From: Bacillota bacterium
GTDB taxonomy: Bacteria > Bacillota > Sulfobacillia > Sulfobacillales > Sulfobacillaceae
Direction: 5' to 3'
Assembly: GCA_021797515.1 (NCBI GenBank)
Contig: JAJZZP010000115.1
Coordinates: 1 to 61,683, forward strand
DNA: 61,683 nt
A program made the translations under genes and the position numbers. Below, one piece after another: positions 46,502 through 55,112 of the stretch. How positions within the stretch are numbered: the first letter of the stretch is position 1; each line of letters begins with the position of its first letter. The notes beneath the pieces were generated by a model. That model ran no database searches. It was not told where the DNA came from and was given only the letters and a program-made list of their open reading frames with translations.

Positions 46502-47962
46502 ATGCGTCTAACCAATTATATTGGGGGCCGTTGGATGGAAGGCGGCGGATCCCTCGATAAAGATGTGAGTCCTAGTCAGCCCGACCAGGTGTTGGCTGAT
46601 TTCTTGGAAAGTACGCCCCAAGACGTGGATATGGCCATTTCTGCTGCAACTGCGGCTTTTAGGGCTTGGGCGGAAACGCCCGCCCCGCGTCGGGGGCGGA
46701 TCTTGCATCAGTTCCACAGAATTTTAACCGAGCACAGTGACCAATATGTCGATCTTATGATGAGCGAACAAGGGAAAACACGAGCCGAGGCGGCGGGTGA
46801 ATTTCAGAAAGGGCTTAATCTGGTGGAGTTTTTTGCCGGGGAAGGTTTTCGTCTGAATGGCGAGACCGTCCCTTCAGAAATTGCCCACAATTTTACCTAT
46901 ACCGTGAGAGAACCCTTGGGACCGGTAGCCGTCATTACCCCTTGGAACTTTCCTTTTGCTATCCCGTTGTGGAAAATGTGCCCGGCATTAGTGGCAGGCA
47001 ACACCGTGGTGTTCAAACCTCCTTCCTATACTCCGTGGATTGGAGTGCGGATGGTGGAGGATTTGGTTGCAGCGGGAGCACCCCCAGGGGTGGTTAACTT
47101 GGTATTAGGATCGGGACCGGTGGCAGGCGAAACCTTGGCGACCGACCCGAGAATCCGCGCACTCTCGTTCACGGGCTCTAACGCCGTAGGGCAGCACTTA
47201 TCCCAGCTTTTAGCCGGTCGTCCCCTGAAAATTACGATGGAGATGGGGGGGAAAAATGCCGTCGTCGTCGCCCCGTCGGCGGATCTAGATCTTGCAGCAG
47301 CAGGGGTGGTGCAAGGAGCTTTTGGCGCTGCCGGGCAACGATGCACGGCTACGAGTCGTGTATTCGTGCATCGTAGTATTTTGGCGGAGTTCCGCGCCCG
47401 GTGCATTGAGACGGCCGCGAAATTGGTGGTGGCCCCCCCGCAAAATCCTGAATCAGCTATTGGCCCATTAATCTCCCAAGGCCAACTGGAACGCAGTTTG
47501 CAATATATCGACGATGCGACCCAGCGTGGGGCACGCATAGTCCATGGTGGACGTCGCTTAGACCTGCCGGGATATTTTTTGCAACCCACTATTCTGGAAA
47601 ATGTCACATTGGATATGCCGGTTGCCCATGAGGAGGTTTTTGGCCCGGTTTTGGCTTTGATGTCCTATGAATCGTTTGAGGACGCTATCTCGTGGGTCAA
47701 TGCGGTACCGTATGGTCTTTCCGCTGCTCTGTACACAAGAGATTTAATCGAGGCCCAGCATTTCATTCATGAAGCTAGCGTAGGCATGGTTCACGTGAAT
47801 AATCCAACCATTGGCGGTGAAGCCCAACTGCCGTTTGGTGGAATCAAAGCATCTGGATTGGGCCCTCGAGAAATGGGTCATGAAGGCACCTTGTTTTTTA
47901 CCGAAACAAAGACCGTATTTCTGGATTATAGCGGTAGTGGACGCAAGGGCAATCTGTACTAG
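46502..47962 (+). CDS. NAD(P)-dependent aldehyde dehydrogenase
   Basis: A 486-residue aldehyde dehydrogenase with the catalytic Glu E247 (EMGGKNAVVV) and Cys C281 (GQRCTATSRV), and the GSxxxG-type NAD site FTGSNAVGQ. It resembles the succinate-semialdehyde / 2,5-dioxovalerate dehydrogenase group more than the CoA-acylating group. In this operon it could oxidise malonate semialdehyde or another aldehyde from pyrimidine or amine breakdown. Because a CoA-acylating enzyme lies in the same cluster (55113), its exact job is unclear. AGGAGG is present before the ATG. Confidence 0.88.
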   Translation: MRLTNYIGGRWMEGGGSLDKDVSPSQPDQVLADFLESTPQDVDMAISAATAAFRAWAETPAPRRGRILHQFHRILTEHSDQYVDLMMSEQGKTRAEAAGEFQKGLNLVEFFAGEGFRLNGETVPSEIAHNFTYTVREPLGPVAVITPWNFPFAIPLWKMCPALVAGNTVVFKPPSYTPWIGVRMVEDLVAAGAPPGVVNLVLGSGPVAGETLATDPRIRALSFTGSNAVGQHLSQLLAGRPLKITMEMGGKNAVVVAPSADLDLAAAGVVQGAFGAAGQRCTATSRVFVHRSILAEFRARCIETAAKLVVAPPQNPESAIGPLISQGQLERSLQYIDDATQRGARIVHGGRRLDLPGYFLQPTILENVTLDMPVAHEEVFGPVLALMSYESFEDAISWVNAVPYGLSAALYTRDLIEAQHFIHEASVGMVHVNNPTIGGEAQLPFGGIKASGLGPREMGHEGTLFFTETKTVFLDYSGSGRKGNLY

Positions 47963-47979
47963 AGAGGGAGGCAAGGGGT

Positions 47980-49320
47980 ATGGCCATAGAGTTAAATGAG
48001 GACAGCCGATTTCAAGAGGTGGTTCCGCCTCTTTTGCCAAAGGAAGTGATGGAGGAGGCGAACCGCTGCTATTATTGCTATGATGCGCCGTGCATCAAGG
48101 CGTGTCCCACCGGTATCAATATTCCGGTATTCATTCGGCAAATTGCTACGGGAGATTTAGACTCTTCGGCACGGACGATATTGGATGCCAATATTTTGGG
48201 TGCGACCTGCGCTCGTATTTGCCCTACCGAAGCGCTATGCGAGGGCGGATGCGTGCGCAAGGAGGACAGTCGTCCGGTCAGCATTGGACGTTTGCAGAGG
48301 GTGGCCACCGACCATGCTATGACTACCAGCGTTCCTGCGTTGCCGCCGTTGCCTGTAAGTGTAGGAGGTTGCGGTCGGGTTTCCATTGTCGGGGCGGGGC
48401 CTGCCGGACTGGGAGCCGCTGCGATTTTGTGTCGGATGGGGTACCAAGTGGACATTTATGAGGAAAAGGGCGAGGGAGGCGGACTCGACACCTATGGTAT
48501 TGTCTCGTATCGGGAGCCGATACCTGTCAGCCTGTGGGAAGTAAATTTAGTCAAGAATATGGGAGCCAAATTTCACTTCGGGGTGCATGTCGGGCATGAT
48601 TTGGAGTGGAACGCATTGCGTTCCCAATCTGATGCAGTCATCGTGGCGGTGGGTCTCGGCAGGGTTCCGCGGTTGGGCATTCCCGGCGAAGATTTTCAGG
48701 GAGTTTGGGATGCGTTGAACCTGGTTGAGGCCACCAAGACTCAGCCACTGGATACCATTATCCTCGGCGATCGAGTGGTGGTGATCGGGGCGGGCAACAC
48801 AGCAGTAGACGCGGCCACTTGTGCCAATCGTCTGGGCGCTAAGGAAGTGACCATATTGTATCGTCGCGGCCAAGCTGCAATGCCCGCTTATGAGTATGAA
48901 TATGTGTTTGCCAAACAGGACGGCGTTAATTACCGTTGGTGGACTGTTCCGGTAGAGATTCTGGGCCATGGGCATGTTGAGGCCTTGCGTTGTATGCGTA
49001 CTCGCGTGGTGGAAGGAGAGGCGACTGGTCGTCAGGCATCCTTAGAATTGATTCCGAATAGCGAATTTATCATGCCTGTAGATGCGGTGATACGGGCGAT
49101 AGGACAAGCCAAACCCAAAAACTTTTGGGAAATCATTGGCGCGCAAACCAAAAACAATCGGGTGGTGGTGGATCCTGAGACGCTAGAAACTTCGATTCCC
49201 GGTGTGTATGCCATCGGGGATTGTCTGGCACGGCCCGGGGAAGCGACCGTTGTTGGTGCCGTCGCGGATGGAAAACAGGCGGCATGGGCCATTCACCGTC
49301 AACTGGTAAAAGTCGTCTAG
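47980..49320 (+). CDS. preT: Dihydropyrimidine dehydrogenase subunit PreT (NAD-dependent flavin/iron-sulfur subunit)
   Basis: A 446-residue protein of the glutamate-synthase-small-subunit type. The N-terminal iron-sulfur domain has CYYCYDAPCIKACPTG starting at C30 and CARICPTEALCEGGCV; the FAD site is VSIVGAGPAGLGAAAIL, the NAD(P) site VVVIGAGNTAVDAA, and the C-terminal FAD-binding motif YAIGDCLARPGEATVVGAVADGK. It takes electrons from NAD(P)H and passes them to PreA, which is encoded next. AGAGGGAGG lies upstream of the ATG. The order preT-preA is as in Escherichia coli. Confidence 0.93.
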   Translation: MAIELNEDSRFQEVVPPLLPKEVMEEANRCYYCYDAPCIKACPTGINIPVFIRQIATGDLDSSARTILDANILGATCARICPTEALCEGGCVRKEDSRPVSIGRLQRVATDHAMTTSVPALPPLPVSVGGCGRVSIVGAGPAGLGAAAILCRMGYQVDIYEEKGEGGGLDTYGIVSYREPIPVSLWEVNLVKNMGAKFHFGVHVGHDLEWNALRSQSDAVIVAVGLGRVPRLGIPGEDFQGVWDALNLVEATKTQPLDTIILGDRVVVIGAGNTAVDAATCANRLGAKEVTILYRRGQAAMPAYEYEYVFAKQDGVNYRWWTVPVEILGHGHVEALRCMRTRVVEGEATGRQASLELIPNSEFIMPVDAVIRAIGQAKPKNFWEIIGAQTKNNRVVVDPETLETSIPGVYAIGDCLARPGEATVVGAVADGKQAAWAIHRQLVKVV

Positions 49321-49338
49321 AAAGAGGAGGTAAGGGAA

Positions 49339-50595
49339 ATGGCTGACTTATCGGTGAATTTTGCGGGTATTAAGTCACCCAACCCGTTTTGGTTGGCGTC
49401 GGGTCCGTTGACTAACACCGGATATCAAGTAAGTAAAGCCTTTGATGAAGGTTGGGGCGGAGCCGTGTGGAAGACGGTAGGGGAACCGGTGATCAATGTA
49501 AGCTCCCGCTTGGCATCAATTGATTATGGCGAGCGACGCATGATGGGTCTTAACAACATTGAATTGATCTCCGACCGATCAGTGGAAGACAACTTGAAAG
49601 AAATTGCGGAAGTGAAGCGCAGGTTTCCGCATCACGCAGTCATTGTATCGATGATGTTTGAATCCAACCCTAAGCTTTGGTCCGATATGGTTAAGCAAGT
49701 GGAGGACACGGGGGCCGATGGCATCGAACTCAATTTTGGGTGTCCTCACGGGATGAGTGAACGCGGCATGGGGTCAGTCATTGGCCAGGTGCCAGAATAT
49801 GCAGAACAGATTACCCGATATGCTGCTGAAGGATCATCGATACCAGTGATTGTAAAATTAACGCCAAATGTTACCGATGTGAGAATGCCGGGACGCGCAG
49901 CCGTATCCGGCGGCGCTCACGCTTTGTCACTCATTAACACGATTAACAGTGTTATGGGGGTGGATATAGACTCGTGGATGCCAATACCGCAAGTCGATGG
50001 TCGGGGATCCCATGGGGGATATTGCGGTCCGGCAGTAAAACCGATTGCCCTTCACATGGTCTCTAGCCTGTACAATGATCGAAGGATACGGGTGCCAATA
50101 TGTGGCATTGGGGGTATCGAGACCTGGCGCGATGTGGTGGAATTCATGCTGTTGGGATCCCAAGCGGTCCAAGTATGCACTGCAGCCATGCATTATGGTT
50201 TTCGCATGGTGCGCGACTTAACAGAAGGCTTGAATGACTACCTCAACCGGAGAGGGATTGCTAAAGTTAGTGAAATTGTGGGCGGTGCGGCCAACCGGGT
50301 TGGCGATTGGAATGATCTCCGACTGAGTTATTCGTTCCAAGTTGTCGCCAGGATTCATGAGGAAAAGTGCATTGGGTGCAATTTATGCTACATTGCCTGC
50401 GAAGATGGCGCGCATCAGTGCATTGACCGGATACCCGGGCAGAAGAACCCCGTGGTGCGCGAGGAGGACTGCGTCGGGTGCAATTTATGTTCTTTGGTTT
50501 GTCCAGTTCCTGATTGCATTGAAATGGTTCCTGTAGACCATGGCGTTAGGGAAACGTGGCGCCAGCGTCAGGAACGATTATCCAGTTTGTCATAG
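49339..50595 (+). CDS. preA: Dihydropyrimidine dehydrogenase catalytic subunit PreA
   Basis: A 418-residue protein with a dihydroorotate-dehydrogenase-like FMN barrel (residues 1 to about 310, including ELNFGCPHGMSERGMG and CGIGGIETWRDVVEFMLLGSQAVQV) and a C-terminal ferredoxin domain with two 4Fe-4S clusters (CIGCNLCYIAC from C344; CVGCNLCSLVCP). It reduces uracil or thymine to the dihydro form. The Cys that acts as proton donor in mammalian enzyme (motif GLACGQ) appears here as Ile in GSVIGQ by my alignment. Thirteen nt from the dihydropyrimidinase start, with AGGAGG. Confidence 0.93.
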   Translation: MADLSVNFAGIKSPNPFWLASGPLTNTGYQVSKAFDEGWGGAVWKTVGEPVINVSSRLASIDYGERRMMGLNNIELISDRSVEDNLKEIAEVKRRFPHHAVIVSMMFESNPKLWSDMVKQVEDTGADGIELNFGCPHGMSERGMGSVIGQVPEYAEQITRYAAEGSSIPVIVKLTPNVTDVRMPGRAAVSGGAHALSLINTINSVMGVDIDSWMPIPQVDGRGSHGGYCGPAVKPIALHMVSSLYNDRRIRVPICGIGGIETWRDVVEFMLLGSQAVQVCTAAMHYGFRMVRDLTEGLNDYLNRRGIAKVSEIVGGAANRVGDWNDLRLSYSFQVVARIHEEKCIGCNLCYIACEDGAHQCIDRIPGQKNPVVREEDCVGCNLCSLVCPVPDCIEMVPVDHGVRETWRQRQERLSSLS

Positions 50596-50607
50596 GAGGG
50601 GATCTTT

Positions 50608-51990
50608 GTGAAGACATTGGTAAAAAATGGCCATATTGTCACGGCAACCGACGACTATCACGCAGATGTATTGATTGTTGACGGCGTTATCGAGCATATT
50701 GGCCGCCATTTGACCGTGGAAGCCGACCGAGTGATCGATGCTCAAGGTCTGTTGGTGCTGCCAGGAGGTATTGACGCGCATACGCACTTTGATATGCCGT
50801 TTGGCGGCACCATGTCTTCCGACGATTTTTTAACAGGCACTCGTGCGGCTGCATTTGGCGGAACCACCACTGTTGTTGACTTTGCTATTCAACAACGGGG
50901 ACACTCGGTTCAGGAAGCATTTGAGAATTGGCAGGCGAAGGCTGAAGGGAAGGCCACCATTGACTATGGTTTTCACATGATTTTAAGTGAGGCAACTCCC
51001 GATATCTTGCGCGATATGCAAACGATGGTGGACCAAGGGGTCACCAGTTTTAAAATGTTCACCGCCTATCCAGGAGTTTTCATGGTGGACGACGGAGGGA
51101 TTTTTAGAGCTTTACAACGTGCCGGGGAAATTGGCGGTTTAATTGCAATGCATGCAGAAAACGGCAGTGTTATCGACGTATTGGTAGAACAAGCTTTGTC
51201 CCGCGGGGAAACGGCGCCCAAATACCATGCTTTGACCCGCCCACCAGAAGCCGAAGCGGAGGCTACCCACCGCGCGATTGTTCTTGCCAAACTAGCGGAG
51301 TCTCCGCTGTATATTGTCCATCTATCTGCGTACCATGCACTGGAAGAAGTGACGGATGCTCGTGACCAGGGACAATTGGTATTTGCCGAAACCTGCCCTC
51401 AATATCTCTTTTTATCTTACGACAACTATGAAGAACCCGGCTTCGATGGCGCGAAATATGTGATGTCCCCTCCGCTTCGGCCTAAGGAGCATCAAGAGCG
51501 ATTGTGGCAAGGGTTGCGCACCGATGACTTGCAAGTAGTTTCCACCGATCATTGTCCCTTTTGCATGAAAGATCAAAAAATCTTGGGGCAAGACAACTTT
51601 GCTAAGATTCCCAACGGAGCACCGGGAGTCGAAACCCGGATGAGCCTGATTTACGACGGAGGAGTAGCAACGCATCGCATTTCTCTGAATCGATTCGTGG
51701 AAATTACCGCCACCACACCAGCCAAATTGTTTGGCATGTTTCCGAAAAAGGGCACCATTGCGGTGGGCTCTGATGCTGACCTGGTGCTCTTTGACCCTGA
51801 GGGATTGACGACTTGGAGCGTAAATACGGCGCATATGCGGGTGGACTACAATCCTTATGAAGGTCGGCAGACTGCGGGAGCTATTCGGATGGTTTTGTCT
51901 CGCGGCGAAGTAGTGGTGGACGGCCCAACATTTTTGGGACGCGAAGGCAGGGGTCAATTTCTGAAACGTCATACCTTTAGCAACCCATAA
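50608..51990 (+). CDS. hydA: Dihydropyrimidinase (D-hydantoinase)
   Basis: A 460-residue cyclic amidohydrolase that opens dihydrouracil or dihydrothymine to the N-carbamoyl-beta-amino acid. Metal ligands are H58 and H60 (GIDAHTHFDMP), the carboxylated lysine K149 (TSFKMFTAYPG), later His residues (AMHAENG, YIVHLSAY) and the Asp of STDHCPF. GGAGG precedes the GTG. It ends the first plus-strand run and converges on the PucR gene with a 6-nt gap, so read-through of each transcript would be antisense to the other. Confidence 0.95.
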   Translation: MKTLVKNGHIVTATDDYHADVLIVDGVIEHIGRHLTVEADRVIDAQGLLVLPGGIDAHTHFDMPFGGTMSSDDFLTGTRAAAFGGTTTVVDFAIQQRGHSVQEAFENWQAKAEGKATIDYGFHMILSEATPDILRDMQTMVDQGVTSFKMFTAYPGVFMVDDGGIFRALQRAGEIGGLIAMHAENGSVIDVLVEQALSRGETAPKYHALTRPPEAEAEATHRAIVLAKLAESPLYIVHLSAYHALEEVTDARDQGQLVFAETCPQYLFLSYDNYEEPGFDGAKYVMSPPLRPKEHQERLWQGLRTDDLQVVSTDHCPFCMKDQKILGQDNFAKIPNGAPGVETRMSLIYDGGVATHRISLNRFVEITATTPAKLFGMFPKKGTIAVGSDADLVLFDPEGLTTWSVNTAHMRVDYNPYEGRQTAGAIRMVLSRGEVVVDGPTFLGREGRGQFLKRHTFSNP

Positions 51991-51996
51991 ACACTT

Positions 51997-53532
51997 TTAG
52001 GGGGTCGATTCGCCGTGACCTGCGGTGGACTGGTTGAGATATTGTTGAGCCACTAAAGCGGCTTCTAATGCGAGTCGCCGTCCAGGTGACAAAAAGTCTT
52101 CGCCGAGGAAGCGTGACAAAGTGCGAATACGGGCATACAGGGTTTGACGATGGATACCCAACATTTGGCTGGCCGCCTGTTTAGAATCGATGTGTACGAG
52201 CAATGCCTCCAGCGTTTCTAAGAGCCGTGGCGCATCCGTTTTGTCTAACAGAGGGCCTAGCTCTGGGGATATGAGCAAGCGTTCCAATTGGTTGCGGGGA
52301 GTGGCGAGAATCCAACGAAAGATTCCCATCTCCTCATAACTGGTAGGATTTTTTCCCTGGCACCAGGCAATCGCCGCGGCATCATTAGCTTCAGAAAACG
52401 CTTGATGCAAATCGGCGGGATCGTGGTGGAGTGCCGAAAACCCTAATGGCGGCGAGGTTTTTTGGTGGGCCCAGGTGAGGCCGATAGTACGTGGCACGGT
52501 GGCCATTGTCCTACTGGGGCCAATGGCCACCAAAATGGTCCTATCACCTTGATCCAATTCCACACATGTGGCAGTCGTAGACAGTTGGCGGCGCAAGGAT
52601 TGGGTGATAGGGGACGCCGGGTGTTCTACCACCAAGACCCGAAAGGTTTGACCGGGATTGAGATGATATCGGGATCGAAAACGTTGAATTTGGGAGGCTT
52701 CGGGAAATTCCTCGAAGAGCACGTGTTCCAATAAGGCGGCTTCTTCCCTGCGTCGGACCCGGTCGAGACTTTCCGTCCGGATGAAATCTTGAGCAATAGC
52801 GGCGGCGGTCCGGTCCAGTGCGAGGTAGACACGTTCGTCAATGGGGTTGCCGGGATCTGCTACCAACAGGTCGCCAATGGGTTTTTCAAACACCAAAATG
52901 GTTTGGCGAATGGCCGGATAAGGAGGCGATTTTAGTACCGGATGCAGGGCAACATCGTCAAACGGTCCCGGCATTATTGGCCAGTCTCCCAATATGATGG
53001 GTGGATCTAACGGATCGCGGGGCCGAAACAAAATGGGTCGGTGAATGCTGTCAAACAGCAGCTGGGCAATTTTAGCCGTTCCCTCAGTATTGAGCAATGC
53101 TTGGCGAATTTTGAGAGACAGGGTTTCTAAATCATCCATGATGCGATGATGTTGGCTAATAACCAGGCTGTTAATGTCTTGGGACAAGTCTAAGAAACGC
53201 ACTGGGTGAGGGAAGGCGATGATCGGAAATTGACAGCGGTTAGCGAGCGCAATCATATCCTGCGGGATCTCGGGGAGATATTCCCCGAGTTCTAATACCA
53301 ATCCTGCGGCATTGGCTTCGATAAGGCCATGCAAAAACCGCATTCGGGAAGGTGCTTTAGTGAGGCCCATTCCTGTAGCCAAAACGAGCTCGTGACCCTG
53401 AAGAAATTGGCCTAAGTTAGGAATTTCTCCCACATGTACCCAAAGGATACGGCGGTCTGTGCCGTCTATACCGGCAGCTAAGAACGCAGTTTGAAACAAC
53501 GGGCGGTTTAAGACGGTTTGCACAGTAATCAT
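51997..53532 (-). CDS. PucR-family transcriptional regulator of the pyrimidine cluster
   Basis: A 511-residue regulator with an N-terminal PucR domain (VQTVLNRPLFQTAFLAAGIDGTDRRILWVHVGEIPNLGQFLQGHELVLATG), a middle GGDEF-like region and a C-terminal PucR helix-turn-helix (VHIDSKQAASQMLGIHRQTLYARIRTLSRFLG). PucR proteins activate purine or other nucleobase catabolic genes; here control of the surrounding pyrimidine genes is the natural inference. The ATG at 53532 has GGAGG 6 nt upstream; in-frame ATGs at 53544 and 53676 lie before that ribosome site. It is divergent from the aminotransferase gene. Confidence 0.9.
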   Translation of the reverse strand: MITVQTVLNRPLFQTAFLAAGIDGTDRRILWVHVGEIPNLGQFLQGHELVLATGMGLTKAPSRMRFLHGLIEANAAGLVLELGEYLPEIPQDMIALANRCQFPIIAFPHPVRFLDLSQDINSLVISQHHRIMDDLETLSLKIRQALLNTEGTAKIAQLLFDSIHRPILFRPRDPLDPPIILGDWPIMPGPFDDVALHPVLKSPPYPAIRQTILVFEKPIGDLLVADPGNPIDERVYLALDRTAAAIAQDFIRTESLDRVRRREEAALLEHVLFEEFPEASQIQRFRSRYHLNPGQTFRVLVVEHPASPITQSLRRQLSTTATCVELDQGDRTILVAIGPSRTMATVPRTIGLTWAHQKTSPPLGFSALHHDPADLHQAFSEANDAAAIAWCQGKNPTSYEEMGIFRWILATPRNQLERLLISPELGPLLDKTDAPRLLETLEALLVHIDSKQAASQMLGIHRQTLYARIRTLSRFLGEDFLSPGRRLALEAALVAQQYLNQSTAGHGESTP

Positions 53533-53572
53533 TGGGTCCTCCATGACAGTCTGTCGTATTCGGTGATCGAAA

Positions 53573-53580
53573 TTGTACAA
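53573..53580. promoter_or_regulatory. Small palindrome in the pucR-aminotransferase divergent region
   Basis: TTGTACAA is a perfect 8-bp palindrome inside the 219-nt divergent region (53533-53751), 41 nt upstream of the PucR-gene ATG. It could be part of a regulator site. There is only one copy, so the support is weak. I could not fix the two divergent promoters with confidence. Confidence 0.25.
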
Positions 53581-53751
53581 AATGGCCGATAAAATGAGAA
53601 GTACCCGACTGATATGATGAGGGGGATGCAAAAAGTTTATCAAGGCCGATTCTGGTGCGGCTTTTCCCATTAGCATGGCGGTCTATCTATGAGAGGTAAC
53701 GGTTGGGGCACCGACACCAACGAAAATGCGGATAAAAGGAGATATTAACTG

Positions 53752-55077
53752 ATGAGCGAAATCCAGGATAAGCAAGCACAATATCTGGTTCCCGGCATTT
53801 CCACTTATTATCAGGACCCGTTAGTGCTATCGCATGGAGAAGGCCGACGGGTGGTCGATCAGAAAGGAACCAGCTATCTCGACTTCTTTGGCGGCATTCT
53901 CACGGTGTCGATTGGGCACGCTCATCCGGCCGTGACCGCGGCGGTGACTGAGCAAGCGGGGCAACTGGTTCACACCTCGACATTATACTTGACTGAACCC
54001 ATGGTACAATTGGCAGAACGTTTGGCCCACCTGACTCCGGAACCCTTGCAGCAAAGCTTTTTTACCACCAGTGGAACTGAAGCAAACGAAACCGCGATTA
54101 TCATGGCGCAGCTAGCTACAGGGCATAGTGATGTGATTGCGTTACGACATAGCTACTCAGGGCGCTCCCAAGTGGCGATGGGTTTGACCGGCCAGTCTAC
54201 ATGGAAATTAGGCGGCTCAGGGATGGCATTGCCGATTCGCCATGCGCACAATGCCTATTGTTATCGCTGCCCTTTTGGACAAACCCCAGACCGATGTGGT
54301 TTGGAATGTGCCAAAGATCTGGATGAATTTATCAAGACGACCACCTCTGGGCATGTCGCCGCCTTTATTGCCGAACCTATCCAGGGAGTGGGCGGATTTA
54401 TCACACCACCGGCGGAATTTTTTCATGAAACCGTCACAATTGCAAGAAAATACGGGGCGCTTTTTATTGATGATGAAGTACAGACGGGATTCGGCAGAAC
54501 CGGCAAGCCTTTTGGCATTAATCATTACGGCGTTGCACCCGATATCATGACCTTTGCTAAAGGATTGGCTAATGGATTTCCTATAGGGGCTACCATTGCC
54601 GCTCCGGAAGTGGCACAGCATTATAAAGGGCCAACCATTTCCACCTTTGGTGGCAATCCGGTGTCGATGCGGGCGGCATTGGCAACGCTTGATGTTATGG
54701 AACAGGAAAATCTTACCGAAAATGCCCGTGTTCTTGGTCAAAAACTCCGGGACGGCCTGGATGCTTTAGCGGACCGTTATCCTATTTTGGGTGATGTGCG
54801 GGGCATGGGCTTAATGCAGGGTCTGGAAATAGTGCGACAAGACAAGGTGCCTGCCGCGGACTTGGCCAGTGAATTCTTAGAACGTACCAAAGACCGGGGA
54901 TTGTTAGTAGGCAAGGGGGGTCTTTACGGGAACGTGATCCGGGTAGCTCCTCCGATGACGGTGACGGAGAGTGAGATTGCCGAAGCCTTGGCCGCTATGG
55001 ATAGTGCATTGGTTGCCATTTACCAGACACACCCTGACCTCCGGGATGTGCCGTCTACCCGAATTCAATACCAATAA
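53752..55077 (+). CDS. Class III aminotransferase, beta-alanine/3-aminoisobutyrate type
   Basis: A 441-residue PLP-dependent aminotransferase with the Schiff-base lysine K270 (TFAKGLANGFPIGA), FTTSGTEANETAIIMA for cofactor binding, and DDEVQTGFGRTG. The insertion YCYRCPFGQTPDRCGLECA is shared with AGXT2-type enzymes, which transaminate beta-alanine and 3-aminoisobutyrate with pyruvate or glyoxylate. This fits the fourth step, beta-alanine to malonate semialdehyde. AAAGGAGA precedes the ATG. It is followed 35 nt later by mmsA. Confidence 0.9.
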   Translation: MSEIQDKQAQYLVPGISTYYQDPLVLSHGEGRRVVDQKGTSYLDFFGGILTVSIGHAHPAVTAAVTEQAGQLVHTSTLYLTEPMVQLAERLAHLTPEPLQQSFFTTSGTEANETAIIMAQLATGHSDVIALRHSYSGRSQVAMGLTGQSTWKLGGSGMALPIRHAHNAYCYRCPFGQTPDRCGLECAKDLDEFIKTTTSGHVAAFIAEPIQGVGGFITPPAEFFHETVTIARKYGALFIDDEVQTGFGRTGKPFGINHYGVAPDIMTFAKGLANGFPIGATIAAPEVAQHYKGPTISTFGGNPVSMRAALATLDVMEQENLTENARVLGQKLRDGLDALADRYPILGDVRGMGLMQGLEIVRQDKVPAADLASEFLERTKDRGLLVGKGGLYGNVIRVAPPMTVTESEIAEALAAMDSALVAIYQTHPDLRDVPSTRIQYQ

Positions 55078-55112
55078 GCAGATAGCGAGCAGAAGAGAAG
55101 GAGGCGTAGGAT

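Noticed and set aside
47026..47607. 193-codon minus-strand open frame
   Set aside because: Antisense to the aldehyde dehydrogenase around its catalytic residues.
51412..51972. 186-codon minus-strand open frame
   Set aside because: Antisense to dihydropyrimidinase, which has full catalytic residues on the plus strand.
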